Origin: Hyphomicrobium zavarzinii ATCC 27496
Lineage (GTDB): Bacteria; Pseudomonadota; Alphaproteobacteria; Rhizobiales; Hyphomicrobiaceae
NCBI RefSeq assembly: GCF_000383415.1
Contig: NZ_KB911255.1
Span: 101,001-165,000, forward strand
Length of the DNA stretch: 64,000 bases
Reading direction: 5' to 3'
Shown here piece by piece: positions 28,298 through 36,526 of the stretch (positions are counted from its first letter, which is position 1; every line of letters begins with the position of its first letter). The notes beneath the pieces are model-generated. The model saw only the letters and a program-made list of their open reading frames with translations. It ran no database searches and was not told where the DNA came from. Position numbers and translations under genes: made by a program.

Positions 28298-29640
28298 GTG
28301 GAAGGAGCCGCGATCTTTGCCCTCACTCGGCGCCCATCATAGTCCGATGGGACAGTCGTGGGGACGATCAGGTCATTCACGCTCAGACCGTCGAGGATCT
28401 CTGCCTTGCCGTCGCTGACGATACCAACCTTCACCCTTTGCCGCTTAACCCGTCCCCCGTCGATCTTTAAAACAAACGGCTCGATGTCAACGTTCCGCAA
28501 GCAGGCCGCAGGAATGATCAATGTGTTGGGATGCTCTGCAACAGCTATATCTACGGAGATCGTCATGTCCTCCCGCAGGTAGCTTGGCGGGTTTTTCACT
28601 CCGAGCTTAACCTCGACCGCTGCTGTCTGCAGATTGACCCCCGGATTGATGTAGACCACCTCGGCTGGGAATGACTGCTTGGGATAGGCATCGGCGGAGG
28701 CGATTGCCTTTTGGCCGAGTGCGAGGAGGCCGAGATTTCTCTCGTCTATCTGAACGACGAGCTGAGTATCGCCGAAAGGCGCTAGCTTCATGAGGACATT
28801 GGAGGGCTCGACGACATTGCCCTTTTCGACGGAGCGGGAAATCAGGGTGCCGTCGCGGGGCGCAGAAATGACGGTGTAGCTGAGGCGCGACCGGGCTGAA
28901 GCCAGATTGGCCGTGGATTGGTTGAGGAGCATCTCGGACATCGTGTAGTCGCTTCCCCCAGGGCGATTGGTGGCGACTTGAAATTCGGCATTGCGGGCCT
29001 GGGCCTTCGCGACATCGAGAGATTTCGTCGCGTCATCCAGGGCCGCTTGTGTCCCAAAGCCGTCTTTGGCGAGGGCTTGCGCCCGATCAAAGGACTGCTG
29101 TGCGTTGACGAGGTTTGCCTGCGCCTGCTTCAGAGCCTCCTCAGCTTGCGGCAGCGATAACTCGCGCAGCTGTCTCATGCGCGCATCGGCTGCCGACACG
29201 ACATTCTCGGCCTGACTAACCGCGGCGCGCGCGTCCCGGTCGTCGAGCTCGATCAGTGTATCGCCCGCCTTGACCGTCTGGCCCTCCGAAACGGGAACAT
29301 TGGCGACGACGCCGGTGATCTGGCTTCCAATATTGATCCGGAAGGGCGCTTCGACGTGGCCGCTCGCGACGACCGTCTGGACGAAATTAGCCCTGACGAC
29401 GGGCCGCGTCTCGATCAGGGGGCCAAACAGCAAGAATGGGACCGCGTAGATGCCGGCGCCAAGAGCGGCGATTGCAGATGCCACTCGCCAGCGATGTGAC
29501 CATACGCCTCGCAAAATACGCAGAGCAACGTGGGGGTGCGGTGGAGACGCTTTTGAAGGCTCCTGGTCGGTCCTAAAGTGCCGGCTCTTGCCGGGCGCCT
29601 CGATTTCCAGCCTCTGGTTCATGGCCAGCCGGTCCTGCAT
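28294..29640 (-). CDS. HlyD/MacA-type periplasmic adaptor subunit
   Basis: A 448-residue membrane fusion protein with an N-terminal membrane anchor (about 50-75). The lipoyl half-motifs are GHVEAPFRINIGSQITGVV and TVISAPRDGTLISRSVEKGN. A long coiled-coil hairpin (about 145-220) and a beta-barrel domain follow. It would link the permease to an outer membrane channel, which is not encoded here. ATG 29622 is an alternative start. It is the first gene of the exporter operon and lies next to the rearranged patch at 29.9-30.3 kb. Confidence 0.88.
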   Translation of the reverse strand: MQDRLAMNQRLEIEAPGKSRHFRTDQEPSKASPPHPHVALRILRGVWSHRWRVASAIAALGAGIYAVPFLLFGPLIETRPVVRANFVQTVVASGHVEAPFRINIGSQITGVVANVPVSEGQTVKAGDTLIELDDRDARAAVSQAENVVSAADARMRQLRELSLPQAEEALKQAQANLVNAQQSFDRAQALAKDGFGTQAALDDATKSLDVAKAQARNAEFQVATNRPGGSDYTMSEMLLNQSTANLASARSRLSYTVISAPRDGTLISRSVEKGNVVEPSNVLMKLAPFGDTQLVVQIDERNLGLLALGQKAIASADAYPKQSFPAEVVYINPGVNLQTAAVEVKLGVKNPPSYLREDMTISVDIAVAEHPNTLIIPAACLRNVDIEPFVLKIDGGRVKRQRVKVGIVSDGKAEILDGLSVNDLIVPTTVPSDYDGRRVRAKIAAPST

Positions 29641-29891
29641 CGCTGCGAAACGCCCCGCTCAATGTTTCAATTAGCAATCGGCTCGGAGCGCTCTATTGAC
29701 GTCGATCAAGGAGTGCCGCCGATGGACTGCATCCGAGCAGTGTGTCGGCAGCCTAACGTCCGACGCATAATGTCTTTTGTTGGGATCGGGATAGGCCGCA
29801 ACGGCACGTTCGAATTGCTCCACAGAAACGCCGTGCCGAAGTTGGATCAGGGCCGCGTGTTCGGTGCGGAGCGACATCAGAATATCGGTTC

Positions 29892-30047
29892 CGGTCTTCG
29901 CACGGCAAGCCGCAGCAGAACGCGTTTGTCGAGAGTTTCAACGGTCGGCTTCGCGACACGCTCTTGAACGAGACGTTGTTCTCCACGCTCGACGAAGCGA
30001 GAGCGCTGCTGGCGGCATGGCGCGACGATTACAATCGTGTCTCACCC
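29892..30047 (+). pseudogene. IS3-family transposase fragment (OrfB C-terminal part)
   Basis: The frame reads [19 protein letters not shown], then TLLNETLF, then [13 protein letters not shown]. This is the conserved end of the IS3/IS511-type integrase catalytic domain, including the last catalytic Glu (in FVESF). Homology starts abruptly and ends before the final PH-x-L-x-x-x-P segment, and no inverted repeats are seen. It is a dead remnant of about 52 codons. Confidence 0.85.
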
Positions 30048-30082
30048 TCTGACTGGATGAGAAAAGGGCAAAAAGAAGGAAT

Positions 30083-30101
30083 GGCGGCGAGTGATGCCGC
30101 C
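30083..30101 (-). terminator. Rho-independent terminator of the nrdB fragment
   Basis: On the minus strand GGCGGC-ATCACTC-GCCGCC is followed by a T-rich run, 13 nt after the nrdB stop codon. It was carried along with the gene end. Confidence 0.75.
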
Positions 30102-30113
30102 AATCCACTTCCT

Positions 30114-30323
30114 TTACTCCCAGCTCAGTGCGCCACCGTTCTGGTACTCGATGACGCGGGTCTCGAAGAAGTTCTTCTCCTTCTTGGGATCCATGACCTC
30201 GCTCATCCATGGGAACGGGTTTTCTGTATCCGCGAACACTGGCGCGAGGCCGAGCTGGCCGCAACGCCGGTTTACGATGAAGCGCATATACTGCTCGCAG
30301 AGCTTGGCATTAAGACCGAGAAG
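30114..30323 (-). pseudogene. nrdB: 3' fragment of ribonucleotide reductase beta subunit
   Basis: The last 69 codons of a class Ia Nrd[17 protein letters not shown], then [19 protein letters not shown], then [17 protein letters not shown] and a stop. The C-terminal tail that docks on the alpha subunit is intact. Homology stops at about 30323 with no start codon, so no protein is made. A complete nrdB must lie elsewhere in the genome. The piece marks a recombination or insertion breakpoint next to the IS3 relic. Confidence 0.88.
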
Positions 30324-30622
30324 CCCTGTCGGCCATCGACGTCATCAATCAGATCAAGGCCGAAAAACCCCATCTCGCTGCGCGCGAGGGCGCGTGTGTC
30401 CGGTGACATACCATAAACTCATATTGCTCATTGCGTTGGCGTGACCTCTCGTGGCGCTCGGCGTCGGCAGGGTGACGATGGATGACGGTCCCAAGAACGG
30501 AAGCTGGTTCGCCGCGATCGGGGACGCCGCAGCCATCGCCCATCACGTCAGCTTTCTCGGCTTAGCCGTATCGAACTCCGGCACGGTCCATCGGCCACAT
30601 CGAGGACGACTGTGCTGGCACG
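30324..30622. other. Unrecognised remnant sequence
   Basis: About 300 bp between the nrdB fragment and the DUF2177 promoter. Short open frames occur on both strands but none is recognisable; it is probably scrambled residue of the same rearrangement. Confidence 0.5.
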
Positions 30623-30650
30623 TGATCCAAACCAAGTGGCGGGGCGTTGT
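30623..30650 (+). promoter_or_regulatory. ECF-sigma promoter-like site before the DUF2177 gene
   Basis: TGATCC (30623-30628), 16 nt, CGTTGT (30645-30650). The same TGATCC-N16-CGTTGK layout occurs twice in the rpoE/oxidoreductase intergenic region. It would give a leader of about 20 nt to the GTG start at 30677. Confidence 0.62.
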
Positions 30651-30676
30651 TGTGAAAACGACAAATGAGGTCCGCC

Positions 30677-31078
30677 GTGAACTATGCGCTCGCGTATGTC
30701 GCCTCTCTTCTTCTGTTTGCCGCTGTCGACATCACTTGGCTCATGACGATGGGCGCGCGTCTTTACAAGCAGACATTGGGCGACATTCTCCTTCCAACCG
30801 TCAATATTGCGCCGGCCATTGCCTTCTACGCTATTTATCCGGTCGCTCTCGTCTATTTCGCGATCATGCCGGCCCTGAAGTCGGGCTCGGTAGCACTCGC
30901 CCTCTTTAATGGCGCGCTGTTCGGATTTGTCGCCTATGCGACCTATGAGCTGACCAACTTCGCTACACTGCGCAATTGGACGCTCCAGATCACGGTAATA
31001 GATATCGTCTATGGGGCGGTTGCCTCTGGCCTGGTCTCCGCGGTTGTGGCCGCGGCACTTATGGCGTGGCGAGGCTAG
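30677..31078 (+). CDS. DUF2177 membrane protein
   Basis: A 133-residue protein with four membrane helices, matching DUF2177 (AAVDITWLMTMGARLYK near the N-terminus; YATYELTNFATLRNW in the third segment). Function is unknown. Family members are often found beside cfa-like and ChrR-regulated genes. I chose the GTG at 30677 because GAGG (30667-30670) lies 6 nt before it and the ATG at 30665 would leave almost no leader after the promoter. Its stop codon overlaps that of the convergent cfa-like gene, and it shares the promoter motif of the rpoE regulon. Confidence 0.8.
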   Translation: MNYALAYVASLLLFAAVDITWLMTMGARLYKQTLGDILLPTVNIAPAIAFYAIYPVALVYFAIMPALKSGSVALALFNGALFGFVAYATYELTNFATLRNWTLQITVIDIVYGAVASGLVSAVVAAALMAWRG

Positions 31079-32112
31079 CGGCGTGCAAGTGCCGGCTTGA
31101 GGCGGTAGTGGCTGACGCCCCATTCGCGGCCGCTGTCGAACCCGAACAAGCCAGACGTTGCCAGGAAGAAGTAGCGCCACCGGCGCTGCCAGATGTCCTG
31201 CTCTGTGCCGTAAGTCTGATGCAGGATCTGTGCGGCGGCATCGCGCCCCCCGTCCAGGTTCTTGAGCCAGTCTTCAGCCGTGCGCGCATAATGCGTTCCG
31301 GCCCAGTACCACTCTTCCTCCACATCGAATAGGTCTGGGAAGCTGCGGATGAGTGTGCGGCTCGGCATGCAACCGCCCGTGAAAAAGTGCTGTGCGATCC
31401 AATCGTCCTTCTCGGCGTGATCGAAGCGATACGGCGTGCTGCGGTGGGTAAACACATGCATGAACATGCGCCCGTCAGCCGCAAGCCAGTTCCGGCAACG
31501 TCTCAAGAGTTCGCGCCAGTTGGCCATGTGCTCGAACATCTCGATCGACACGACGCGGTCGAACTTTCGCTCGGTATCAAAATGGTTCATGTCGGCGGTG
31601 ACGAGCTCGATATTGTCCAGACCTTCGTCACGCGCCTTGCCCTCGATGAAGGCACGCTGTGAATGCGAGTTGGAGACCGCCAGGATGCGCGCGCGCGGAT
31701 AGGTCCGCGCCATCCAGAGGCTGAGGGAGCCCCATCCGCACCCGAGCTCCAGAATAGTCTGGCCGTCGCTCAGACCAGCGTGCTCGGCCGTCAAAGCGAG
31801 CGCGCGCTCCTCGGCTTGGGCGAGCGTCGTGTCTGATGCTTCGTAATAGCAGCAGGAGTATTTCCGTTGGGGGCCGAGCACGAGCTCGAAAAAGGAAGCA
31901 GGCACCTCGTAATGCTGTTCGTTCGCAGCATCCGTGTGTACCGCGATCGGGAGCAGCTCAAGCTCTCTGGCAAAGCTCTCGGTTGCGGTTTGCCCGGCCA
32001 GCGCAAGCTGGCGGCTCGTCCGACCGACAAGGGCCCCAATTCCGAGCCGGACGATGGCGTCAGGAATCGGGACGCGTTCTGCGAGATCGTATGCGCTTTT
32101 CCAGAGCGTCAT
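31075..32112 (-). CDS. Cyclopropane-fatty-acyl-phospholipid synthase-family methyltransferase
   Basis: A 345-residue SAM-dependent methyltransferase of the CFA-synthase family. The SAM-binding loop is ILELGCGWGSLSLWMA, followed by VSIEMFEHMANW and YSCCYYE in the substrate region. Such enzymes methylate the double bond of unsaturated acyl chains in phospholipids, giving cyclopropane or methyl-branched products; some act on other substrates. It overlaps the DUF1295 gene by 4 bp and is last in the rpoE-chrR-DUF1295-cfa operon. A role like the Rhodobacter methylase of furan fatty acid synthesis is possible but is inference. Confidence 0.86.
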   Translation of the reverse strand: MTLWKSAYDLAERVPIPDAIVRLGIGALVGRTSRQLALAGQTATESFARELELLPIAVHTDAANEQHYEVPASFFELVLGPQRKYSCCYYEASDTTLAQAEERALALTAEHAGLSDGQTILELGCGWGSLSLWMARTYPRARILAVSNSHSQRAFIEGKARDEGLDNIELVTADMNHFDTERKFDRVVSIEMFEHMANWRELLRRCRNWLAADGRMFMHVFTHRSTPYRFDHAEKDDWIAQHFFTGGCMPSRTLIRSFPDLFDVEEEWYWAGTHYARTAEDWLKNLDGGRDAAAQILHQTYGTEQDIWQRRWRYFFLATSGLFGFDSGREWGVSHYRLKPALARR

Positions 32113-32939
32113 TGAGATGCGTCTCCGTAAGTCGTCCGCTGCGGTAACGGAAAAAACGCGCTTGTGCGCGCCTGATAGCGGCGATAGGCGTCACCGCGCG
32201 AGCGGAGCATGTGCTCCTCGAGCGGGGGAACGCCGGAGACATGTCTGAGAAGCCAATACATGCAGATAGGCCCAGCGATGGCGACCCAGCCCAGCGGGTA
32301 GCCGCCCGTGATGTCGATGGCGATCAGCGGGTAGGCAATCCAACCCAGCCACTCGAAAAAATAGTTCGGATGGCGCGACCATCGCCACAAGCCCGCGTCG
32401 CACACTTTGCCGCGATTGGCAGGAGACGCGCGAAATCGGCGCAACTGATGATCGGCTAAGGCGGCTCCCGCGATTGCCATTAGAAACACGGCTACCCCGA
32501 GCCAATCCTGTGGGCGCAACTCTGCGGCTGGGTTGTGCGCAGCTAGGAGCATGGACGCTGCCAGCGGTATCGTTACAAGCGCCTGTTTCTGCAGCAGCCA
32601 GAACATCTGCCGGCTCGCGTCCGCACCCCAGCCCCTGATGAGTTCTGCGTACCTTGGATCGTCGGTGATGCGGAGAGACCGGTTCGCAATATGAACGCCG
32701 AGCCTCAGCGCCCAAAGCGAAACCATCGTGGCGACGAGAACCTGCCGCGAACCGGCTTCGCTGAAGCCATTCGGAGCGAATGCTGCGATGACGCCCACCA
32801 ACCCAAGGCCGAAGGTCCAGATCGTATCCACCCAGCCCGAGTTTCCGCTTTTCTGCTGGACGATCCAAGCGCCAGCCATGATGGCCGATAAGGCAACCGA
32901 CTGAAGCAGAACCGCGATGAGGACTGTCGAAATGGACAT
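32109..32939 (-). CDS. DUF1295 (steroid 5-alpha-reductase-like) membrane protein
   Basis: A 276-residue protein with about seven membrane helices and the DUF1295/ICMT-like C-terminus: RGKVCDAGLWRWSRHPNYFF, then EWLGW, then PPLEEHMLRSRG. Relatives use NADPH or SAM to modify lipids at the membrane. It begins 7 nt after the chrR stop and overlaps the methyltransferase gene by 4 bp. Acting on the same acyl chains as the methyltransferase is the natural inference. Confidence 0.86.
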   Translation of the reverse strand: MSISTVLIAVLLQSVALSAIMAGAWIVQQKSGNSGWVDTIWTFGLGLVGVIAAFAPNGFSEAGSRQVLVATMVSLWALRLGVHIANRSLRITDDPRYAELIRGWGADASRQMFWLLQKQALVTIPLAASMLLAAHNPAAELRPQDWLGVAVFLMAIAGAALADHQLRRFRASPANRGKVCDAGLWRWSRHPNYFFEWLGWIAYPLIAIDITGGYPLGWVAIAGPICMYWLLRHVSGVPPLEEHMLRSRGDAYRRYQARTSAFFPLPQRTTYGDASQ

Positions 32940-32946
32940 CGGTTCG

Positions 32947-33597
32947 TCACATCCGAACGAACGGCTGCATGATACGTCCCAACGGCCCCAGAAGCCTCAA
33001 CTGCCCTTCCATCGCGACAAGACAGATACACTCCTCGCCCGGTTCGACGACCGGCTGGTGATCGACCGTTCCGTCCGCTTCTTCGAAGTCGCCGGCGCCG
33101 AACCTGCCACCCTCGTGCGCGTACGCGCCTTGCAGGATGAGCGTGAGTTCGGTCCCCGTATGCGTGTGATTAGGCAGGCTCGTACCCGGCGCCGCTTTCA
33201 GCATGAACACGCGCGCGCCGCGGTCGGCTGGCACCGAGACCGACCGCCAGTGCACACCAGGACCAATCCAGCGCCACGGACCGAGTTCATAGCTCGAAAG
33301 AGCGTTGAGGCCGAATGAGACGCCTTTTGCATTCTGCGCCGCTGGCCGACGCTCCTGGCCAGCCGCATTGGCGTCGATACGCGCGAGCGCGGTTTGCAGG
33401 GCATCGCTCCGAAGGGGCGCTGGCTGCGCTGCCTCCAGAATGGATCCCGCAATGTGATCGGAAGCCGCGACTAAGGCTGCACAGGACGCACAAAGCTCGA
33501 CATGCGCGGCAACGAGCACATGCCTGCCTTCGTCCAGGCTGCCGCGGATGTATGCCGCGAGGGTCTCGTCGGAGGGATGGCGATGTGTGGTTTTCAT
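32947..33597 (-). CDS. chrR: ChrR-type zinc anti-sigma factor
   Basis: Binds RpoE and releases it during stress; in Rhodobacter sphaeroides the signal is singlet oxygen. The 216 residues have an N-terminal zinc anti-sigma domain with H7, H32, C36 and C39, and a C-terminal cupin with H144, H146, E150 and H180. These correspond to all eight metal ligands of Rhodobacter ChrR (its H6/H31/C35/C38 and H141/H143/E147/H177). Both domains therefore look functional. It overlaps rpoE by 4 bp. Confidence 0.93.
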   Translation of the reverse strand: MKTTHRHPSDETLAAYIRGSLDEGRHVLVAAHVELCASCAALVAASDHIAGSILEAAQPAPLRSDALQTALARIDANAAGQERRPAAQNAKGVSFGLNALSSYELGPWRWIGPGVHWRSVSVPADRGARVFMLKAAPGTSLPNHTHTGTELTLILQGAYAHEGGRFGAGDFEEADGTVDHQPVVEPGEECICLVAMEGQLRLLGPLGRIMQPFVRM

Positions 33598-34199
33598 TGT
33601 TCGTCCAACAATTCGCGTAGCCTCTGCATCGCGAGCCGTATGCGCGATTTCACGGTACCAAGCGGAATGCTCAACTCTTTGGCGATTTCTGAGTGAGGCT
33701 TCTCTTCAAAAAACGAGAGTGTGATCACGCGGAGCTGTTCGGGGCTGAGTGCTGCGATTGCAGTCCGTACGCGTGCTTCCATATACCGGTCCGAAACGAT
33801 CGCGTCCGGCTGCGGGACGTCATCGTCCTGCACCGGCAGGTCGGCTATCGCGGCAGCGGATCGGTGGTCGCGGCGCAGTTCGTCGACATAGAGATTTTTC
33901 GCAATCCGATAGATCCATCCTGACGCGCTCGCTCCGGCCGGATCGAACAAGCCCGCCTTCCTCCAGACAGCAAGCATGGCGTCTTGCGTGATCTCTTCGG
34001 CCCGTCCAGACGACGCGCCGATACGCATGAGGAGCGTCTTGAGGCGAGGCGCAAAATATTCGAAGAGCTGCGCAAAGGCGGCCCGGTCCCCGGTCTGGGC
34101 GATCGCCACAATCAACGCCGCGTGGTCAGCCGGCACAAACGCCCCTTTCTCCTGGCTAGATGTCACCACCGGCCTCGCCTTTTTGACGCCCCAAACCAT
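33594..34199 (-). CDS. rpoE: ECF sigma factor, RpoE of the RpoE-ChrR type
   Basis: An extracytoplasmic-function sigma factor of about 200 residues. Region 2 includes LFEYFAPRLKTLLMRIG and ASGWIYRIAKNLYVDELRR; region 4 includes LSPEQLRVITLSFFEEKPHS and IPLGTVKSRIRLAMQRL. It is coupled to chrR, which fixes its group (ECF11). ATG 34199 is used; a GTG at 34136 has better Shine-Dalgarno spacing and would give 180 residues, close to the Rhodobacter protein. The gene has a site of its own regulon motif upstream, so it probably activates itself. Confidence 0.92.
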   Translation of the reverse strand: MVWGVKKARPVVTSSQEKGAFVPADHAALIVAIAQTGDRAAFAQLFEYFAPRLKTLLMRIGASSGRAEEITQDAMLAVWRKAGLFDPAGASASGWIYRIAKNLYVDELRRDHRSAAAIADLPVQDDDVPQPDAIVSDRYMEARVRTAIAALSPEQLRVITLSFFEEKPHSEIAKELSIPLGTVKSRIRLAMQRLRELLDEQ

Positions 34200-34287
34200 G
34201 GGTGTCGCCCCGGGCCGCTCGCGCGTTCGCGCTCGCGTTCGAGGTCGCCGCGGACCGATATGTCTTGCCTGAGACCACATGCGCAAA

Positions 34288-34315
34288 ACAACGCTCGGGA
34301 TCGTAACCTGGATCA
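34288..34315 (-). promoter_or_regulatory. ECF-sigma promoter-like site for rpoE-chrR operon
   Basis: On the minus strand: TGATCC (34315-34310), 16 nt, CGTTGT (34293-34288). It is the mirror partner of the site facing the oxidoreductase gene; the two -35 boxes form a palindrome (GGATCAC, 9 nt, GTGATCC, 34310-34332). The leader to ATG 34199 would be about 80 nt. Confidence 0.65.
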
Positions 34316-34326
34316 CCGGGCGCTTG

Positions 34327-34354
34327 TGATCCAACCCCCGCCGCCATTCGTTGG
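34327..34354 (+). promoter_or_regulatory. ECF-sigma promoter-like site for the FAD oxidoreductase operon
   Basis: TGATCC (34327-34332), 16 nt, CGTTGG (34349-34354), 31 nt before the ATG at 34386. It has the same motif and spacing as the other two sites. Confidence 0.65.
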
Positions 34355-34385
34355 GTTTCTAGATTGTGGTACCGTGCGAGCATAA

Positions 34386-35729
34386 ATGGACGTCTCATCA
34401 GCACCAGCTCTCCGGATCGCCGTCGTGGGATCTGGTGTTTCCGGGCTTTCCGCTGCGTGGTTGCTCAGCGCTCGCCATGACGTGACGCTTTTTGAGCAAA
34501 CGGACCGGCTGGGAGGCCACGCCAACACGGTCGTCGTGGACGGACCCCAAGGGCAGATCGAGGTTGATACGGGCTTTATCGTCTACAATCATCAGACCTA
34601 TCCAAATCTCGTAGCGCTATTTGACTGCCTCGGTATCGACTCCTACGAAACAGAAATGTCGTTCTCCGTCTCCCGGGATGCTGGGAGGCTCGAATACGCT
34701 GGAACGAGCGTTGCGGCGCTGTTCGCCCAGCCCGCAAATATCGTCCGGCCGGGGTTCTGGGCCATGCTGCTCGAGCTGCGCAGGTTCTACGCGAACGCCC
34801 CGCGCGACTTGCCGGAACTCGCCGTCCGGCCGCTCAGCCTGGGAGAATACCTCGATCTGCGAAAGTATGGAGCGCAGTTTCGCAACGACCACCTTTTGCC
34901 TATGGCGGCAGCAATCTGGTCGGCACCACCCGCTACGATGCTCGACTATCCCGCGGCGTCGTTTATTCGCTTCTACGAAAACCATGGTCTTCTGAAACTT
35001 CACGCGCGGCCAGCATGGCATACGGTCGTTGGGGGGAGCAAGGTATACGTCCAGAAACTGGCGCAGCGGCTCGGCGGGAATATCCGGAGCGGAAACAAGG
35101 TTGTGGGGGTGGCGCGGGACGCACGCGGCGCCGTTGTGCGCACGGCGGACGGACGAGCAGAGCGCTTCGACCATGTTGTCGTCGCCACTCACGCCGACGA
35201 AGCCCTCGCCCTGCTGGGCGATGCTACGGACAAAGAGCGCCGGCTTCTGGGCGCCTTCCGCTATTCGAACAACCGCGCGTTCCTCCACACCGACTCTCGC
35301 TTAATGCCCCGGCGCCGGGGCGTCTGGTCGAGCTGGAACTACGTTGAAAGCGGCGACGGCGCCTACGTGACGTACTGGATGAACCGTCTGCAACGCATAC
35401 CGGCCGCTCCGCCGTTGTTCGTAACGCTTAACCCATCTCGCCCGCCGGAGCAGGCCTCGGTAGTGACAGTCGCTGAATATGCGCACCCAATCTTCGACGG
35501 GAAGGCGGTCGAGGCTCAGAAGCATCTTTGGTCACTGCAGGGCGAGCGAAACACGTGGTTCTGCGGGGCATATTTCGGGTCGGGCTTCCACGAGGACGGG
35601 CTCCAGGCCGGGCTTGCCGTCGCTGAGGATCTTGGTGGCGTTAAGCGGCCGTGGAGCGTGGAAAACGACTCCGGCCGGATCGTGCGCGGTTCACGTGTCA
35701 CGCCCCTCGTACGTGAGGCCGTGTCATGA
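34386..35729 (+). CDS. FAD-dependent oxidoreductase (amine oxidase/desaturase-like) of the RpoE-ChrR cluster
   Basis: A 447-residue flavoprotein with an N-terminal FAD-binding fold (VVGSGVSGLSAAWLLS, then LFEQTDRLGGHANTV). The middle contains DTGFIVYNHQTYPNL, and the C-terminal part GAYFGSGFHEDGLQAGLAVA closes the FAD site. It belongs to the flavin amine-oxidase/phytoene-desaturase-like family found next to cfa genes in RpoE-ChrR regulons; in Rhodobacter a member is implicated in furan fatty acid formation. It overlaps the DUF1365 gene by 4 bp. Acting on methylated acyl chains is inference. Confidence 0.88.
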   Translation: MDVSSAPALRIAVVGSGVSGLSAAWLLSARHDVTLFEQTDRLGGHANTVVVDGPQGQIEVDTGFIVYNHQTYPNLVALFDCLGIDSYETEMSFSVSRDAGRLEYAGTSVAALFAQPANIVRPGFWAMLLELRRFYANAPRDLPELAVRPLSLGEYLDLRKYGAQFRNDHLLPMAAAIWSAPPATMLDYPAASFIRFYENHGLLKLHARPAWHTVVGGSKVYVQKLAQRLGGNIRSGNKVVGVARDARGAVVRTADGRAERFDHVVVATHADEALALLGDATDKERRLLGAFRYSNNRAFLHTDSRLMPRRRGVWSSWNYVESGDGAYVTYWMNRLQRIPAAPPLFVTLNPSRPPEQASVVTVAEYAHPIFDGKAVEAQKHLWSLQGERNTWFCGAYFGSGFHEDGLQAGLAVAEDLGGVKRPWSVENDSGRIVRGSRVTPLVREAVS

Positions 35730-36526
35730 GCTTCAGATCATCCATCTACAGCGGATGGGTCATGCACAGCCGCCGTATGCCGCGCGTGCACGCCTTCCGC
35801 TATCGCGTCTGGTGGATGCTCTTTGATCTCGACGAACTCGAGGGTGTCGATGGCGCGTTGCGCCTGTTCTCCCACAACCGGTTCAACGTTTTCTCGCTGT
35901 ACGACAGCGACTACGGGCACGGCAAAGGAAGTCTTCGCCGGTACGTAGAAGAGCGACTGAGCGAAGCCGGCTTATCGCATGCCGGGGCGCGCATCGAGCT
36001 TCTCACGATGCCGCGCCTATGCGGCTACGCGTTCAACCCGCTGAGCATCTATTTTTGCCATGACCATTCGGGCGGCGTCGCGGCGGTGATCTACGAGGTT
36101 CACAACACGTTCGGCGAACGTCATTCCTACCTTATCGAGGCATCAGCCGATCCTTCGGGTACGCTGCACCAGACCAGTTCGAAAGCGTTCTACGTCTCCC
36201 CGTTTCTCGACGATGAGCTGACCTACAAGTTTCGATTGCGCGCTCCGGACACGCGGATCGTCGTGACGATAACGGGGCTTGATGGCGGGTCCAAACCTGT
36301 AATCCACACGGCCATGCATGGGACGCGGATGCCGCTCACGAGCGCGGAACTGCTGCGCCGATGTCTTTCCCATCCCCTGCTGACGTTCAAAGTCATAGGC
36401 GCGATCCACTGGGAAGCTCTCAGAATTTTCTCCAAAGGAATTCGCATCCGGCCACGCACTCCCGTGGACGGTCATGGTGCAACAATTGGGAGCCACACAA
36501 GGTACGCGCAGGGGGACAATGGCTGA
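35726..36526 (+). CDS. DUF1365 family protein
   Basis: A 266-residue protein with the DUF1365 hallmarks YSGWVMHSRRMPRVHAFRYR at the start and MPRLCGYAFNPLSIYFCHDH in the middle. It has a near-constant partnership with the FAD oxidoreductase and a cfa-like methyltransferase across proteobacteria. The biochemical role is not known. It is translationally coupled on both sides: 4-bp overlap upstream, 8-bp overlap downstream. Confidence 0.88.
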   Translation: MSFRSSIYSGWVMHSRRMPRVHAFRYRVWWMLFDLDELEGVDGALRLFSHNRFNVFSLYDSDYGHGKGSLRRYVEERLSEAGLSHAGARIELLTMPRLCGYAFNPLSIYFCHDHSGGVAAVIYEVHNTFGERHSYLIEASADPSGTLHQTSSKAFYVSPFLDDELTYKFRLRAPDTRIVVTITGLDGGSKPVIHTAMHGTRMPLTSAELLRRCLSHPLLTFKVIGAIHWEALRIFSKGIRIRPRTPVDGHGATIGSHTRYAQGDNG

